Shown here piece by piece: positions 43,178 to 51,588 of a stretch of DNA of 64,000 nt. The notes under the pieces were generated by a model that was not told where the DNA came from, made no database searches, and saw only the letters and a list, made by a program, of their open reading frames with translations. The position numbers were made by a program, and so were the translations under genes. This DNA is from Pseudomonas sp. UBA4194 (GTDB lineage Bacteria > Pseudomonadota > Gammaproteobacteria > Pseudomonadales > Pseudomonadaceae). Every line of letters starts with the position of its first letter. The first letter of the stretch is position 1. The stretch is taken from the NCBI RefSeq assembly GCF_002379585.1, contig NZ_DFUE01000090.1, forward strand, positions 1 through 64,000. Direction: 5' to 3'.

Positions 43178-44176
43178 CTAAGCCTCCTGCATGAACTGCT
43201 GCCGGTACTCATTGGGCGACAGCTCCGTATGCTGGCGGAACAAACGCGCAAAGAAACTGGCATCGTCATAGCCCACCTCGTAGCTGATGGTCTTGATGCT
43301 CTTGCGCGTGCCGGACAGCAGCCCCTTCGCCGTCTCGATGCGCAAGCGCTGCAAGTAGTGCAACGGCTTGTCGCCGGTGGCGGTGTGGAATCGGCGCATG
43401 AAGTTGCGAATGCTCATGCCATGCTCTCGGGCCACATCCTCGAAACGAAATTTCTCGGCGAAATGTTCCTCCAGCCACTGCTGGATATGCAGGATCGGCA
43501 CGTCACGGTGCAGCTTCTGCCCGCCAAAGCCCATGCGTCCGGGCGTATAGCTGCGCTGCACTTCATAGAGCGTGTCGCGGGACACGGCCTGGGCCACGGG
43601 CGCGCCGCAGAAGCGTTCGATCAGATAGATGTAGAGGTCGCACGCCGACACCGGGCCGCCGGCGCAGAACAGGTTGTCGGCATCGGTCAGGTGCTTGTCC
43701 GGGTTGAGCAATACCCTGGGGAAGCGCTGCTTGAACTCTTCGAAGAAACGCCAATAGGTGGTCGCCTCCTTGCCGTCCAGCAGGCCACTGGCGGCCAGCC
43801 AGAACACGCCGCTGGCTTCGGCGCACAACACGGCGCCGCGGGCGTGCTGCTGACGTAGCCAAGGCAACACCTGCGGGTAGCGTTGGATCACCGCGTCGAA
43901 ATCGTCCCAGTAGGCCGGCAGCACGATCAGGTCGCTGTCTTCCAGCCCGCCATCCACTGGCAGCACGACCTCGCTGAAGCTGCGCACAGGCAGCCCGTCG
44001 GGGCTCACCAGGCGGGTTTCGAACAGTGCCTTTAGGCCCAGGCCCATCTGCTTGCCGTAGCGCAGGCTGGCCATGTGGAAGAAGTCCTTGGCTTGCATCA
44101 AGGTCGAGGCGAGCACCTGATCGGTGGCCAGGATGCTGACCCGCCGCAGGGAGGGCGTATGGGGCGTGAGGATCAT
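43178..44176 (-). CDS. GlxA-type AraC family transcriptional regulator
   Basis: A 332-residue regulator with an N-terminal DJ-1/PfpI-like domain (about 10-195, with a cysteine in the nucleophile-elbow position: A-V-L-C-A-E-A-S-G, about 115-123) and a C-terminal AraC helix-turn-helix domain (about 225-330, ending in G-Y-D-D-A-S-F-F-A-R-L-F-R). GlxA-type regulators control quaternary amine, polyamine or amino-acid catabolism in Pseudomonas; the inducer cannot be inferred. It lies opposite zapE, with only a REP element between it and the aldo/keto reductase gene upstream on the same strand. Confidence 0.88.
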   Translation of the reverse strand: MILTPHTPSLRRVSILATDQVLASTLMQAKDFFHMASLRYGKQMGLGLKALFETRLVSPDGLPVRSFSEVVLPVDGGLEDSDLIVLPAYWDDFDAVIQRYPQVLPWLRQQHARGAVLCAEASGVFWLAASGLLDGKEATTYWRFFEEFKQRFPRVLLNPDKHLTDADNLFCAGGPVSACDLYIYLIERFCGAPVAQAVSRDTLYEVQRSYTPGRMGFGGQKLHRDVPILHIQQWLEEHFAEKFRFEDVAREHGMSIRNFMRRFHTATGDKPLHYLQRLRIETAKGLLSGTRKSIKTISYEVGYDDASFFARLFRQHTELSPNEYRQQFMQEA

Positions 44177-44287
44177 TGTTTTATTCTTGTAGGGTGAAAG
44201 CGGTCAGGATATGGCTGAAGTGTCGTTGGGTTCAAGTTTGCTGGGGAGGGTAGGGTGTGTCAGCGCCGGCCCAGAGGCATACGGTCC

Positions 44288-44315
44288 CTTGTAGGAGCGG
44301 CGTACAGCCGCGAAG
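44288..44315. repeat. REP-like element, GTAGGAGCGGC variant
   Basis: TTGTAGGAGCGGCGTACAGC followed by CGCGAAG, with stem GCGGC (44297-44301) and GCCGC (44307-44311). This is the second REP subtype seen in the window (GTAGGAGCGGC rather than GTGGGAGCGGGC). It occupies the 162-base gap between the two minus-strand genes. Confidence 0.7.
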
Positions 44316-44338
44316 GGGCCGACACTGACACCACTCAA

Positions 44339-45379
44339 TCAAGGCGCCGGATTAGGCTGAGCCTTGTGAATCGCCTCGATACCGGCCAAGACCTCCTCGG
44401 ACAACACCAGATCGATGCTGCCCAGGTTGCTCTCCAACTGCTGCAGCGAGGTGGCGCCGATGATATTGCTGGTCACGAACGGCTGTGCGGTCACGAAGGC
44501 CAGGGCCATCTGCGCGGGGTCCAGACCGTGCTCGCGGGCCAGGGCTACGTAGCGGCTGGTGGCGGCCACCGCCTCGGGGTTGGCGTAGCGGGTAAAGCGG
44601 CTGAACAGCGCCAGACGACTGCCCTCGGGACGGGCGCCGTTCTCGAACTTGCCCGACAGCATGCCAAAGGCCAGAGGCGAGTACGCCAGCAGGCCGCACT
44701 GCTCGCGAATGGCGACTTCCGCCAGGCCCACCTCGAAGCTGCGGTTGAGCAGGTTGTAGGGGTTCTGGATCGATACCGGGCGGGGCAGGCTGCCGCTGTC
44801 GGCCAGGCCCAGGAACTTCATGGTGCCCCAGGGGGTTTCATTGGACAGGCCAACGTGGCGGATCTTGCCGGCCTTGACCTGTTCGTCGAGCACTTGCAGG
44901 GTTTCCTGCAGCGGCGTGTCCAGATGGTCCTGGGTATGCTGGTAGCCCAGCTTGCCGAAGAAATTGGTGCTGCGCTCCGGCCAGTGCAACTGGTACAGGT
45001 CGATCCAGTCGGTCTGCAGGCGTTGCAGGCTGGCGTCCAGGGCGGCGACGATGTGCTCGCGGTTGAATTTCAGCTGGCCATCGCGGATATGGCTGATGCC
45101 ATTACCGGGCCCGGCGATCTTGCTGGCCAGGATCCAGTCGGCGCGATCGCCCTGGCGCTTGAACCAGTTGCCGATCACCCGTTCGGTGGCGGCGTAGGTT
45201 TCCGGGCGCGGCGGCACCGGATACATCTCCGCGGTGTCGATGAAGTTGACGCCGGCCGCCTTGGCCCTTTCGATCTGCTCGAAGCCTTGTGCTTCGGTGT
45301 TCTGCTCGCCCCAGGTCATGGTGCCCAGGCACAGCGCGCTCACGTTCAGGTCGGTACGTCCCAGCTGGCGATAGTGCAT
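44339..45379 (-). CDS. NADP(H)-dependent aldo/keto reductase (Tas-like)
   Basis: A 346-residue aldo/keto reductase. The catalytic tetrad is visible: D and Y in F-I-D-T-A-E-M-Y (about 45-52), K in L-A-S-K-I (about 86) and H in Y-Q-L-H-W-P (about 129). The M-Y-P-V-P-P sequence after the tyrosine is characteristic of Tas (YgdS) in E. coli. The physiological substrate is unknown. The gene is preceded by a long, AT-richer region (45380-45630) shared with the divergent rplM promoter. Confidence 0.92.
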   Translation of the reverse strand: MHYRQLGRTDLNVSALCLGTMTWGEQNTEAQGFEQIERAKAAGVNFIDTAEMYPVPPRPETYAATERVIGNWFKRQGDRADWILASKIAGPGNGISHIRDGQLKFNREHIVAALDASLQRLQTDWIDLYQLHWPERSTNFFGKLGYQHTQDHLDTPLQETLQVLDEQVKAGKIRHVGLSNETPWGTMKFLGLADSGSLPRPVSIQNPYNLLNRSFEVGLAEVAIREQCGLLAYSPLAFGMLSGKFENGARPEGSRLALFSRFTRYANPEAVAATSRYVALAREHGLDPAQMALAFVTAQPFVTSNIIGATSLQQLESNLGSIDLVLSEEVLAGIEAIHKAQPNPAP

Positions 45380-45559
45380 CGGTGGCTCCTCTTGGCAAAG
45401 GAATCATAAAAGCAGGTTGATATTTTTTTCGCAATCTGGATAATTCGGCACCTCTCTGTGAAGTGGAAGTGATGCCCCGCTTCGTGGAAGAATTTTGCCG
45501 TGTATGTGACGCGAAGACCCGAGCCCCCCAAAAGCGTCCTGTGCCCGGCTGCCTTTGAC

Positions 45560-45588
45560 TTGTCAAAGTAAGCACTATTCAGTAAGAT
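45560..45588 (+). promoter_or_regulatory. rplM-rpsI promoter
   Basis: TTGTCA (45560-45565) and TAAGAT (45583-45588) with a 17-base spacer, about 42 bases ahead of the rplM ATG. An overlapping TTGACT (45555-45560) has no -10 at a good distance. The 251-base region between the aldo/keto reductase and rplM holds nothing else I can support. Confidence 0.6.
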
Positions 45589-45630
45589 CCGCCGTCTATT
45601 TTTGCTGGGCGGCCCCTGAGGCTATAAAGA

Positions 45631-46059
45631 ATGAAAACTTTTACTGCTAAACCGGAAACAGTAAAACGCGATTGGTTCGTCGTTGACGCTGCTGGTCAGA
45701 CCCTGGGTCGTCTGGCTACAGAAATCGCGAGCCGTCTGCGTGGCAAGCACAAGCCTGAGTACACTCCTCACGTTGACACCGGCGATTACATCGTCGTCAT
45801 CAACGCCGAGCAGGTGCGTGTCACTGGTGCCAAAACCACTGACAAAATGTACTACTCCCACTCCGGTTTCCCGGGCGGTATCAAGTCGATCAACTTCGAA
45901 AAGCTGATCGCCAAAGCGCCTGAGCGCGTGATCGAGACCGCGGTCAAGGGCATGCTGCCCAAGAACCCGCTGGGTCGCGACATGTACCGTAAGCTGAAAG
46001 TCTATGCGGGCGCTGCACACCCTCATACTGCTCAGCAGCCCCAAGAACTGAAGATTTAA
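45631..46059 (+). CDS. rplM: 50S ribosomal protein L13
   Basis: A 142-residue L13, full length, starting M-K-T-F-T-A-K-P. The signature region V-K-G-M-L-P-K-N-P-L-G-R (about 104-115) is intact. L13 is an early 50S assembly protein. It is paired with rpsI (14-base gap), the usual two-gene ribosomal operon. Confidence 0.99.
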   Translation: MKTFTAKPETVKRDWFVVDAAGQTLGRLATEIASRLRGKHKPEYTPHVDTGDYIVVINAEQVRVTGAKTTDKMYYSHSGFPGGIKSINFEKLIAKAPERVIETAVKGMLPKNPLGRDMYRKLKVYAGAAHPHTAQQPQELKI

Positions 46060-46073
46060 CGGAATAGTTCATT

Positions 46074-46466
46074 ATGTCGGCGACTCAAAATTACGGCACT
46101 GGCCGTCGCAAGACTGCAACCGCACGCGTTTTCCTGCGTCCGGGCACTGGTAACATCTCCATCAACAACCGCACTCTGGACACCTTCTTCGGTCGCGAAA
46201 CTGCCCGCATGGTAGTTCGTCAACCGCTGGAGCTGACCGAGACCACCGAGAAGTTCGACATCTACGTCACCGTTATCGGTGGTGGTGTCAGCGGTCAGGC
46301 CGGTGCGATCCGTCACGGTATCACCCGTGCACTGATGGACTACGACGAAGCGCTGCGTCCTGCGCTGCGTAAAGCTGGCTTCGTGACTCGCGACGCCCGT
46401 GAAGTTGAACGTAAGAAAGTCGGTCTGCGTAAGGCGCGTAAGCGTCCTCAGTACTCGAAGCGTTAA
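46074..46466 (+). CDS. rpsI: 30S ribosomal protein S9
   Basis: A 130-residue S9 starting M-S-A-T-Q-N-Y-G-T-G-R-R-K and ending R-K-R-P-Q-Y-S-K-R, the extended C-terminal tail that touches P-site tRNA. A strong terminator follows 21 bases later. Confidence 0.99.
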   Translation: MSATQNYGTGRRKTATARVFLRPGTGNISINNRTLDTFFGRETARMVVRQPLELTETTEKFDIYVTVIGGGVSGQAGAIRHGITRALMDYDEALRPALRKAGFVTRDAREVERKKVGLRKARKRPQYSKR

Positions 46467-46487
46467 TTCGCGTCTTCGTTCAAAAAG

Positions 46488-46518
46488 AAACCCGGTTCTC
46501 GCGAACCGGGTTTTTTTT
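46488..46518 (+). terminator. Terminator after rpsI
   Basis: Stem AAACCCGGTTC (46488-46498) and GAACCGGGTTT (46503-46513), loop TCGC, running into eight T (46511-46518). It separates the ribosomal operon from petABC. Confidence 0.95.
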
Positions 46519-46611
46519 CGTCTGCGTATCGGCCCTGGCGGCTTCGAATCCGCTGCTACACTGCATTTCAGAACAATGCAGACGCCTGTCGCAACAGGCC
46601 GGGGTTACGCC

Positions 46612-47220
46612 ATGGCAGAGGACCTGATCAACGATGGCGACATCAACGAGGGGCGCCGTTGCTTTCTGGTAACGGCGACCGCGTTGGTCGGCGCGGCAGG
46701 TGCGGTGGGCGCGGCGATACCTTTCGTCGGTTCATGGCAACCCAGCGCTCGAGCTAAGGCTGCCGGTGCCCCGGTCAAAGTCAACGTCAGCAAGATCGAG
46801 CCCGGCCAGCAGATGGTTGCCGAATGGCGTGGCCAACCGGTGTTCATTTGCCGGCGTACCGCCCAGACTCTCGCCACCCTCGACACCATGGCCGACCGCC
46901 TGGCCGATCCCGAGTCGAAGAATTCCGACCAGCCTGACTATGTCGATCCCAAGCTGCGAGCCATCAAGCCAGAACTGCTGATTGTGGTGGGCATCTGCAC
47001 CCATCTGGGATGCTCGCCTACCTTTCGTCCCGAAGTCGCGGCGGCGGATCTGGGGGCCGATTGGCTAGGCGGCTATTTCTGCCCCTGCCACGGTTCGCAC
47101 TACGATCTGGCGGGGCGCGTCTACAAAGCTCAGCCCGCACCGCTGAACCTACCCGTGCCGCCCCATTCCTACGAGTCCGATGACATTGTGGTACTGGGCG
47201 TCGATCAGGAGAACGCCTGA
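46612..47220 (+). CDS. petA: Ubiquinol-cytochrome c reductase iron-sulfur (Rieske) subunit
   Basis: A 202-residue Rieske protein. The [2Fe-2S] ligands are C129-T-H131-L-G-C134 and C157-P-C159-H160. The N-terminal G-R-R-C-F-L (R15, R16) followed by a membrane helix (about 21-40) is a twin-arginine (Tat) signal-anchor. The first 12 residues are a little longer and more acidic than I expect for Pseudomonas, and a Met further upstream is also in frame, so the start is somewhat uncertain. Its stop overlaps the petB ATG (TGATG). Confidence 0.95.
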   Translation: MAEDLINDGDINEGRRCFLVTATALVGAAGAVGAAIPFVGSWQPSARAKAAGAPVKVNVSKIEPGQQMVAEWRGQPVFICRRTAQTLATLDTMADRLADPESKNSDQPDYVDPKLRAIKPELLIVVGICTHLGCSPTFRPEVAAADLGADWLGGYFCPCHGSHYDLAGRVYKAQPAPLNLPVPPHSYESDDIVVLGVDQENA

Positions 47221-48431
47221 TGAGCAAGCTCATGCGATGGGTCGACGCGCGCTTTCCTGCCAGCAAGCTGGTGCAGGACCACCTGACGCAGTACTACGCG
47301 CCGCGCAACTTCAACTTTTTCTACTTCTTCGGCTCCCTGGCCCTGCTGGTGCTGCTCAATCAGATCCTCACCGGCATCTGGCTGACCATGAACTTCACGC
47401 CATCGGCAGAAGAAGCGTTTGCTTCGGTCGAATACATCATGCGTGATGTCGAGTACGGCTGGATTCTGCGCTACCTGCATTCGACCGGCGCCTCGGCGTT
47501 TTTCATCGTGGTCTACCTGCACATGTTTCGCGGCCTGCTCTATGGTTCGTACCAGAAGCCCAGGGAGCTGGTGTGGATTTTCGGCATGTTGATCTACCTG
47601 GCCTTGATGGCGGAAGCCTTCATGGGCTACCTGTTGCCCTGGGGGCAGATGTCCTACTGGGGCGCCCAGGTGATCATTTCGCTGTTTGGCGCCATTCCCG
47701 TCATCGGCGGCGACCTGACCCAGTGGATTCGCGGTGATTACCTGGTATCCGGGATCACCCTCAATCGTTTCTTTGCGCTGCATGTGATTGCCCTGCCGAT
47801 CGTCATCCTCGGCCTGGTGGTGCTGCATATCCTGGCCCTGCATGAGGTGGGCTCGAACAATCCGGATGGGGTGGACATCAAGAAATTCAAGGATGAGCAC
47901 GGCAAGCCGCTGGACGGCATCGCCTTTCACCCCTACTACACGGTCAAGGACCTGGTGGGCGTGGTGGTATTTCTGTTCGTGTTCAGCGCGGTGGTGTTCT
48001 TCTATCCGGAGATGGGCGGGTACTTCCTGGAGAAACCCAATTTCGAGCAGGCCAACGCCTTCAAGACGCCTGAACACATCGCGCCGGTGTGGTACTTCAC
48101 GCCGTTCTACGCCATCTTGCGGGCAATTCCCGACAAGCTCATGGGCGTTATTGCCATGGGGTCTGCGATCGCGATCCTGTTCGTGCTGCCGTGGCTGGAT
48201 CGTAGCCCGGTGAAGTCGATGCGCTACAAGGGCTGGCTCAGCCGCATTGCCCTGGCCGCATTCTGCGTAGCGTTCGTGATTCTCGGCTACCTGGGTGTGC
48301 AAGCCCCGACGCCCACCGGCACGGTGGTGTCGAGAATCTGTGCCGTGGTGTACTTCGCCTACTTCCTGACGATGCCGTTCTATACGCGTCTGGAAAAGAC
48401 CCGGCCCGTCCCCGAACGAGTGACCGGCTGA
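47220..48431 (+). CDS. petB: Cytochrome b of the bc1 complex
   Basis: A 403-residue membrane protein with eight or more helices. The heme-ligand histidines lie in R-Y-L-H-S-T-G-A-S (with V-Y-L-H-M-F) and in A-L-H-V-I-A-L (with V-V-L-H-I-L). The Qo-site P-E-x-x type motif is seen as Y-P-E-M-G-G-Y-F (about 261-268), and P-V-W-Y-F-T-P-F-Y follows. It overlaps petA and petC by one base at each end. Confidence 0.97.
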   Translation: MSKLMRWVDARFPASKLVQDHLTQYYAPRNFNFFYFFGSLALLVLLNQILTGIWLTMNFTPSAEEAFASVEYIMRDVEYGWILRYLHSTGASAFFIVVYLHMFRGLLYGSYQKPRELVWIFGMLIYLALMAEAFMGYLLPWGQMSYWGAQVIISLFGAIPVIGGDLTQWIRGDYLVSGITLNRFFALHVIALPIVILGLVVLHILALHEVGSNNPDGVDIKKFKDEHGKPLDGIAFHPYYTVKDLVGVVVFLFVFSAVVFFYPEMGGYFLEKPNFEQANAFKTPEHIAPVWYFTPFYAILRAIPDKLMGVIAMGSAIAILFVLPWLDRSPVKSMRYKGWLSRIALAAFCVAFVILGYLGVQAPTPTGTVVSRICAVVYFAYFLTMPFYTRLEKTRPVPERVTG

Positions 48432-49081
48432 TGAAGACACTGATGGCGGTGCTGATGCTGCTGTTGCTGCCGGCACTCGCGTTGGCGGCCGAACAGGGTG
48501 CGCTGGAAAAGGTCGACATCGACGTCGCCGACAAGCCTGCGCTGCAGGACGGGGCGAGGACCTTCGTCAACTATTGCATGGGTTGCCACAGCGCCAGGTT
48601 CCAGCGCTATGAGCGGGTGGCCGATGACCTGGGCATACCCCATGACCTGATGCTGGAGAAGCTGGTGTTCACCGGTGCCAAGATCGGTGACCACATGAGC
48701 ATCGGCATGCAGTCTGCCGATGCCAAGGCGTGGTTCGGTGCCGCGCCGCCGGACCTGACCCTGGTGGCGCGGGTGCGCGGCATCGATTGGCTGTACGGCT
48801 ACCTGCGTGGCTTCTACGCCGACCCGTCGCGGCCCTGGGGCGTGAACAACACGGTATTTCCCAATGTCGGCATGCCCGACGTGCTCGCTGGCGTCCGACA
48901 AAGCCTGGCGCCTGAGCAGTTCGACGAGAAGATCAAGAATCTGGTGACCTTCCTGGCCTACTCGGCCAACCCGGTAAAACTGCAGAGTCAGCGCATCGGT
49001 ACCTACGTATTGTTGTACCTGGCGGTCTTCTTCATTTTTGCTTACCTGTTGAAACGCGAATACTGGAAGGACGTGCACTGA
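48431..49081 (+). CDS. petC: Cytochrome c1, short form
   Basis: A 216-residue cytochrome c1: signal peptide cut after A-L-A (about residue 19), heme site C49-M-G-C52-H53, axial Met148 in N-V-G-M-P-D-V-L, and a C-terminal anchor (about 191-206) ending K-R-E-Y-W-K-D-V-H. Pseudomonas cytochrome c1 is normally about 260 residues, from memory; here the loop after M-P-D-V-L-A-G (about residue 154) goes straight to a form of the E-Q-F-D-E-K helix (163-167), so about 44 residues including two cysteines appear to be missing in frame. All residues known to be essential remain. Confidence 0.93.
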   Translation: MKTLMAVLMLLLLPALALAAEQGALEKVDIDVADKPALQDGARTFVNYCMGCHSARFQRYERVADDLGIPHDLMLEKLVFTGAKIGDHMSIGMQSADAKAWFGAAPPDLTLVARVRGIDWLYGYLRGFYADPSRPWGVNNTVFPNVGMPDVLAGVRQSLAPEQFDEKIKNLVTFLAYSANPVKLQSQRIGTYVLLYLAVFFIFAYLLKREYWKDVH

Positions 49082-49108
49082 AAGTGCGGTAAACTTCGCG
49101 GCTTGTTT

Positions 49109-49136
49109 GCGCGCCCTGCGGGGCGCGCTTGTTTTT
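49109..49136 (+). terminator. Terminator after petC
   Basis: Stem GCGCGCCC (49109-49116) and GGGCGCGC (49121-49128), loop TGCG, followed by TTGTTTTT (49129-49136). It separates petABC from sspAB. Confidence 0.85.
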
Positions 49137-49170
49137 GCATGTTCATAATCTATACGCGAGGAGGACCGCC

Positions 49171-49788
49171 ATGGGCGTGACCAATCGGTTGGCCTGTTAC
49201 TCCGACCCCGCCGACCACTATTCTCACCGGGTACGCATCGTTCTGGCCGAGAAGGGTGTCAGCGCAGAGATCATCGATGTGCACGCAGACCGCCTGCCGC
49301 CCAAGCTGATCGAAGTGAACCCCTATGGCAGCACGCCGACGCTGGTCGACCGCGACCTGGCGTTGTTCGAGTCGACCGTGGTGATGGAATACCTGGACGA
49401 ACGTTACCCGCATCCACCGCTGTTGCCGGTGTATCCGGTGGCGCGGGCCAACAGCCGGTTGCTGATGCACCGCATCCAGCGCGACTGGTGTGGGCTGGTG
49501 GATCTGATTCTCGATCCGCGCAGCAAGGAAGCGGCCCGCGTGCAGGCGCGCAAGGAGCTGCGCGAGAGTCTGACCGGTGTTTCGCCGCTGTTCGCCGACA
49601 AGCCTTATTTCCTCAGTGAGGAGCAAAGTCTGGTCGACTGCTGTCTACTGCCGATACTCTGGCGTTTGCCGATCATGGGTATCGAATTGCCGCGGCCTGC
49701 CAAGCCGCTGCTCGACTATATGGACCGTCAGTTCGCCCGGGAAGCCTTTCAGGCCAGCCTGTCGGCCGCTGAACGTGAAATGCGCTAG
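49171..49788 (+). CDS. sspA: Stringent starvation protein A
   Basis: A 205-residue glutathione-transferase-fold protein without GST activity, starting at ATG 49171 behind GAGGAGG. The thioredoxin-like N-half (R-L-A-C-Y-S-D-P-A-D-H-Y-S-H-R-V) and the helical C-half are typical of SspA, which binds RNA polymerase and supports acid tolerance and virulence-gene expression. sspB follows after 18 bases. Confidence 0.96.
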   Translation: MGVTNRLACYSDPADHYSHRVRIVLAEKGVSAEIIDVHADRLPPKLIEVNPYGSTPTLVDRDLALFESTVVMEYLDERYPHPPLLPVYPVARANSRLLMHRIQRDWCGLVDLILDPRSKEAARVQARKELRESLTGVSPLFADKPYFLSEEQSLVDCCLLPILWRLPIMGIELPRPAKPLLDYMDRQFAREAFQASLSAAEREMR

Positions 49789-49806
49789 GTTTTTGAGGAG
49801 CCGTTG

Positions 49807-50238
49807 ATGAACTCCAGTCGTCCCTATCTGGTCCGCGCTCTGTATGAGTGGATCGTGGACAATGATTGCACCCCGCACATGCTGGTCAATGCCGAATACC
49901 CTTCGGTACAGGTCCCGCAGGGTTTCGCCAGCGATGGCCAGATCGTGCTGAACATTTCCCCCAGTGCCGTGCGCAACCTGCACATGGACAACGATGCGGT
50001 GAGCTTCGATGGTCGCTTCGGCGGCGTATCCCACACCCTGTTCGTGCCTTCGGGTGCCATTCTGGGCATCTATGCCCGGGAGAATGGCCAAGGCATGGTG
50101 TTCGACCTGGAGCCTCCGGTGCTCGATGAGGAAGAGGCCGAATTCGAGGATATCGTCGATCCCGACGACAATGTCCCGCCGCCTGGTGGTCAGCCACCCC
50201 GGCCGTCCGGGCGCCCAAGCCTGAAAGTGGTGAAGTGA
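49807..50238 (+). CDS. sspB: ClpXP adaptor SspB
   Basis: A 143-residue adaptor. The N-terminal about 110 residues bind ssrA-tagged substrates (R-P-Y-L-V-R-A-L-Y-E-W about 5-15), followed by an acidic and Pro-rich linker and the ClpX-binding tail S-L-K-V-V-K at the very end. I start at ATG 49807; a TTG one codon earlier is possible. It delivers ssrA-tagged proteins to ClpXP. Confidence 0.96.
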   Translation: MNSSRPYLVRALYEWIVDNDCTPHMLVNAEYPSVQVPQGFASDGQIVLNISPSAVRNLHMDNDAVSFDGRFGGVSHTLFVPSGAILGIYARENGQGMVFDLEPPVLDEEEAEFEDIVDPDDNVPPPGGQPPRPSGRPSLKVVK

Positions 50239-50248
50239 TCTACAGGTG

Positions 50249-50282
50249 AAAAAAAGGCGGCCCCTCGGGGCCGCCTTTTTTT
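50249..50282. terminator. Bidirectional terminator between sspB and dolP
   Basis: Nine-base stem GGCGGCCCC (50256-50264) and GGGGCCGCC (50267-50275) with A run on the left (50249-50255) and T run on the right (50276-50282). It serves two convergent operons. Confidence 0.92.
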
Positions 50283-50299
50283 CTACCAACGGGTGGTGA

Positions 50300-50878
50300 T
50301 CAGTCGATGTACTCGAACAGCTTGACGATCTTCTGTACGCCGGAAACGCCCTGCACCAGATTGGTGGCACGGGTGGCTTCGGCCTGGGTCAGCAGGCCCA
50401 GCAGGTAGACAATGCCGTTCTCGGTCACGACTTTGATGCGCGAACCCGGAATGGCGCTGTCCGCCAGCATCTGAGTCTTGATCTTGGTGGTCAGCCAGGC
50501 ATCGTTGTTGCGCGCCAGCAGCGAGGAGGGCTGCAGTACCTGGATTTCGTTGTGCACCTTCTTGACTCGCTGCACCTCGCTGGCAGCCTGCTCGGCCATG
50601 GCCTTGAGGTCGGCCCGTGGGGTCTGCCCGGCGATCAGGACCACGCCGTTGTAGCTGGTCACCACGATGTGGGAGTTCTGGTCCAGGTCGACGTTGGCCT
50701 TGGCGATGTTCACCGACACCTTGGTTTCGATCAGTGAGTCGTCGATCTTGCTGCCCAGGGTGCGGGTGCCGCGGTCGTCGTCGATGGGCTTGTCGCGGGT
50801 GGCGGTGAGCACCGAGCTGCAGCCGGTAACGCTCAGGGCGAGGGTCAGTGCCACTAGGGCTAGGCGATTAGGGGTCAT
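50300..50878 (-). CDS. dolP: Outer-membrane lipoprotein with two BON domains (DolP/YraP)
   Basis: A 192-residue lipoprotein: lipobox V-T-G-C (C20) and two BON domains (about 45-112 and 123-190). DolP protects outer-membrane integrity and supports BAM function and septal peptidoglycan remodelling. It is last in lpoA-yraN-gmhA-dolP; its ATG overlaps the end of gmhA by four bases. Confidence 0.94.
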   Translation of the reverse strand: MTPNRLALVALTLALSVTGCSSVLTATRDKPIDDDRGTRTLGSKIDDSLIETKVSVNIAKANVDLDQNSHIVVTSYNGVVLIAGQTPRADLKAMAEQAASEVQRVKKVHNEIQVLQPSSLLARNNDAWLTTKIKTQMLADSAIPGSRIKVVTENGIVYLLGLLTQAEATRATNLVQGVSGVQKIVKLFEYID

Positions 50879-51468
50879 TCTTCACTCCCGAACAATTGGC
50901 TGTCGATCAAGTCACAGAGGCAGTGGATCGCCAGCAGATGGACTTCCTGGATGCGAGCGGTGACGTTGGCCGGTACACGGATCTCCACGTCTTCTGGCAG
51001 CAGCAGCGAGGCCATGCCACCCCCGTCGCGGCCCGTCAGTGCTACGACCACCATATCGCGGTCATGTGCGGCCTGGATTGCCTGGATGATGTTGGCCGAG
51101 TTGCCGCTGGTGGAAATCGCCAGCAGCACGTCACCGGGCTGGCCCAGGGCGCGAATCTGTTTGGAAAACACCTCGTTGTAGCTGTAGTCATTGGCGATCG
51201 AGGTGAGGGTGGAGCTGTCGGTGGTCAGGGCGATGGCCGGCAGGCTGGGGCGCTCGCGCTCGAAGCGGTTGAGCAGCTCCGAGGAAAAGTGCTGGGCATC
51301 GCCGGCCGAGCCGCCATTGCCGCAGGACAACATCTTGCCGTCGCTGAGCAAGGCGCCCACCATGACCTGGCTGGCTTGTTCGATGTACGGTGCAAGGACT
51401 TCCATCGCCTGTTGCTTGGTATCGATACTGGCCTGGAAAAGCTGGCGAATTCGGGATTGCATGTCCAT
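50875..51468 (-). CDS. gmhA: SIS-domain phosphoheptose isomerase / DiaA-like protein
   Basis: A 197-residue SIS protein of the GmhA/DiaA family: G-N-G-G-S-A-G-D-A-Q-H-F (about 51-62), S-T-S-G-N-S-A-N (about 118-125) and E-V-H-L-L-A-I-H (about 174-181). GmhA makes heptose-7-P for LPS; DiaA is the replication-initiation paralogue found beside yraN and dolP in E. coli. Context points to DiaA, while family length fits both; I cannot decide between them. The ATG at 51468 was chosen over a TTG one codon upstream. Confidence 0.85.
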   Translation of the reverse strand: MDMQSRIRQLFQASIDTKQQAMEVLAPYIEQASQVMVGALLSDGKMLSCGNGGSAGDAQHFSSELLNRFERERPSLPAIALTTDSSTLTSIANDYSYNEVFSKQIRALGQPGDVLLAISTSGNSANIIQAIQAAHDRDMVVVALTGRDGGGMASLLLPEDVEIRVPANVTARIQEVHLLAIHCLCDLIDSQLFGSEE

Positions 51469-51588
51469 CAAAGGTGACCTTAATTAGGGCGGCTGGTCGG
51501 GTAATACCGCGTATCCGCGGCGGCTCCCGGCACAAGAATGTGCAGCCCGCAAAGCAAAGTGCAAAAACGTCTGATTTTAGTGTGGGTG

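Noticed and set aside
48431..49081. petC as a pseudogene or frameshifted gene
   Set aside because: The frame is open from signal peptide to membrane anchor and keeps both heme-binding cysteines, the histidine and the axial methionine; the difference is an in-frame loss of a loop.
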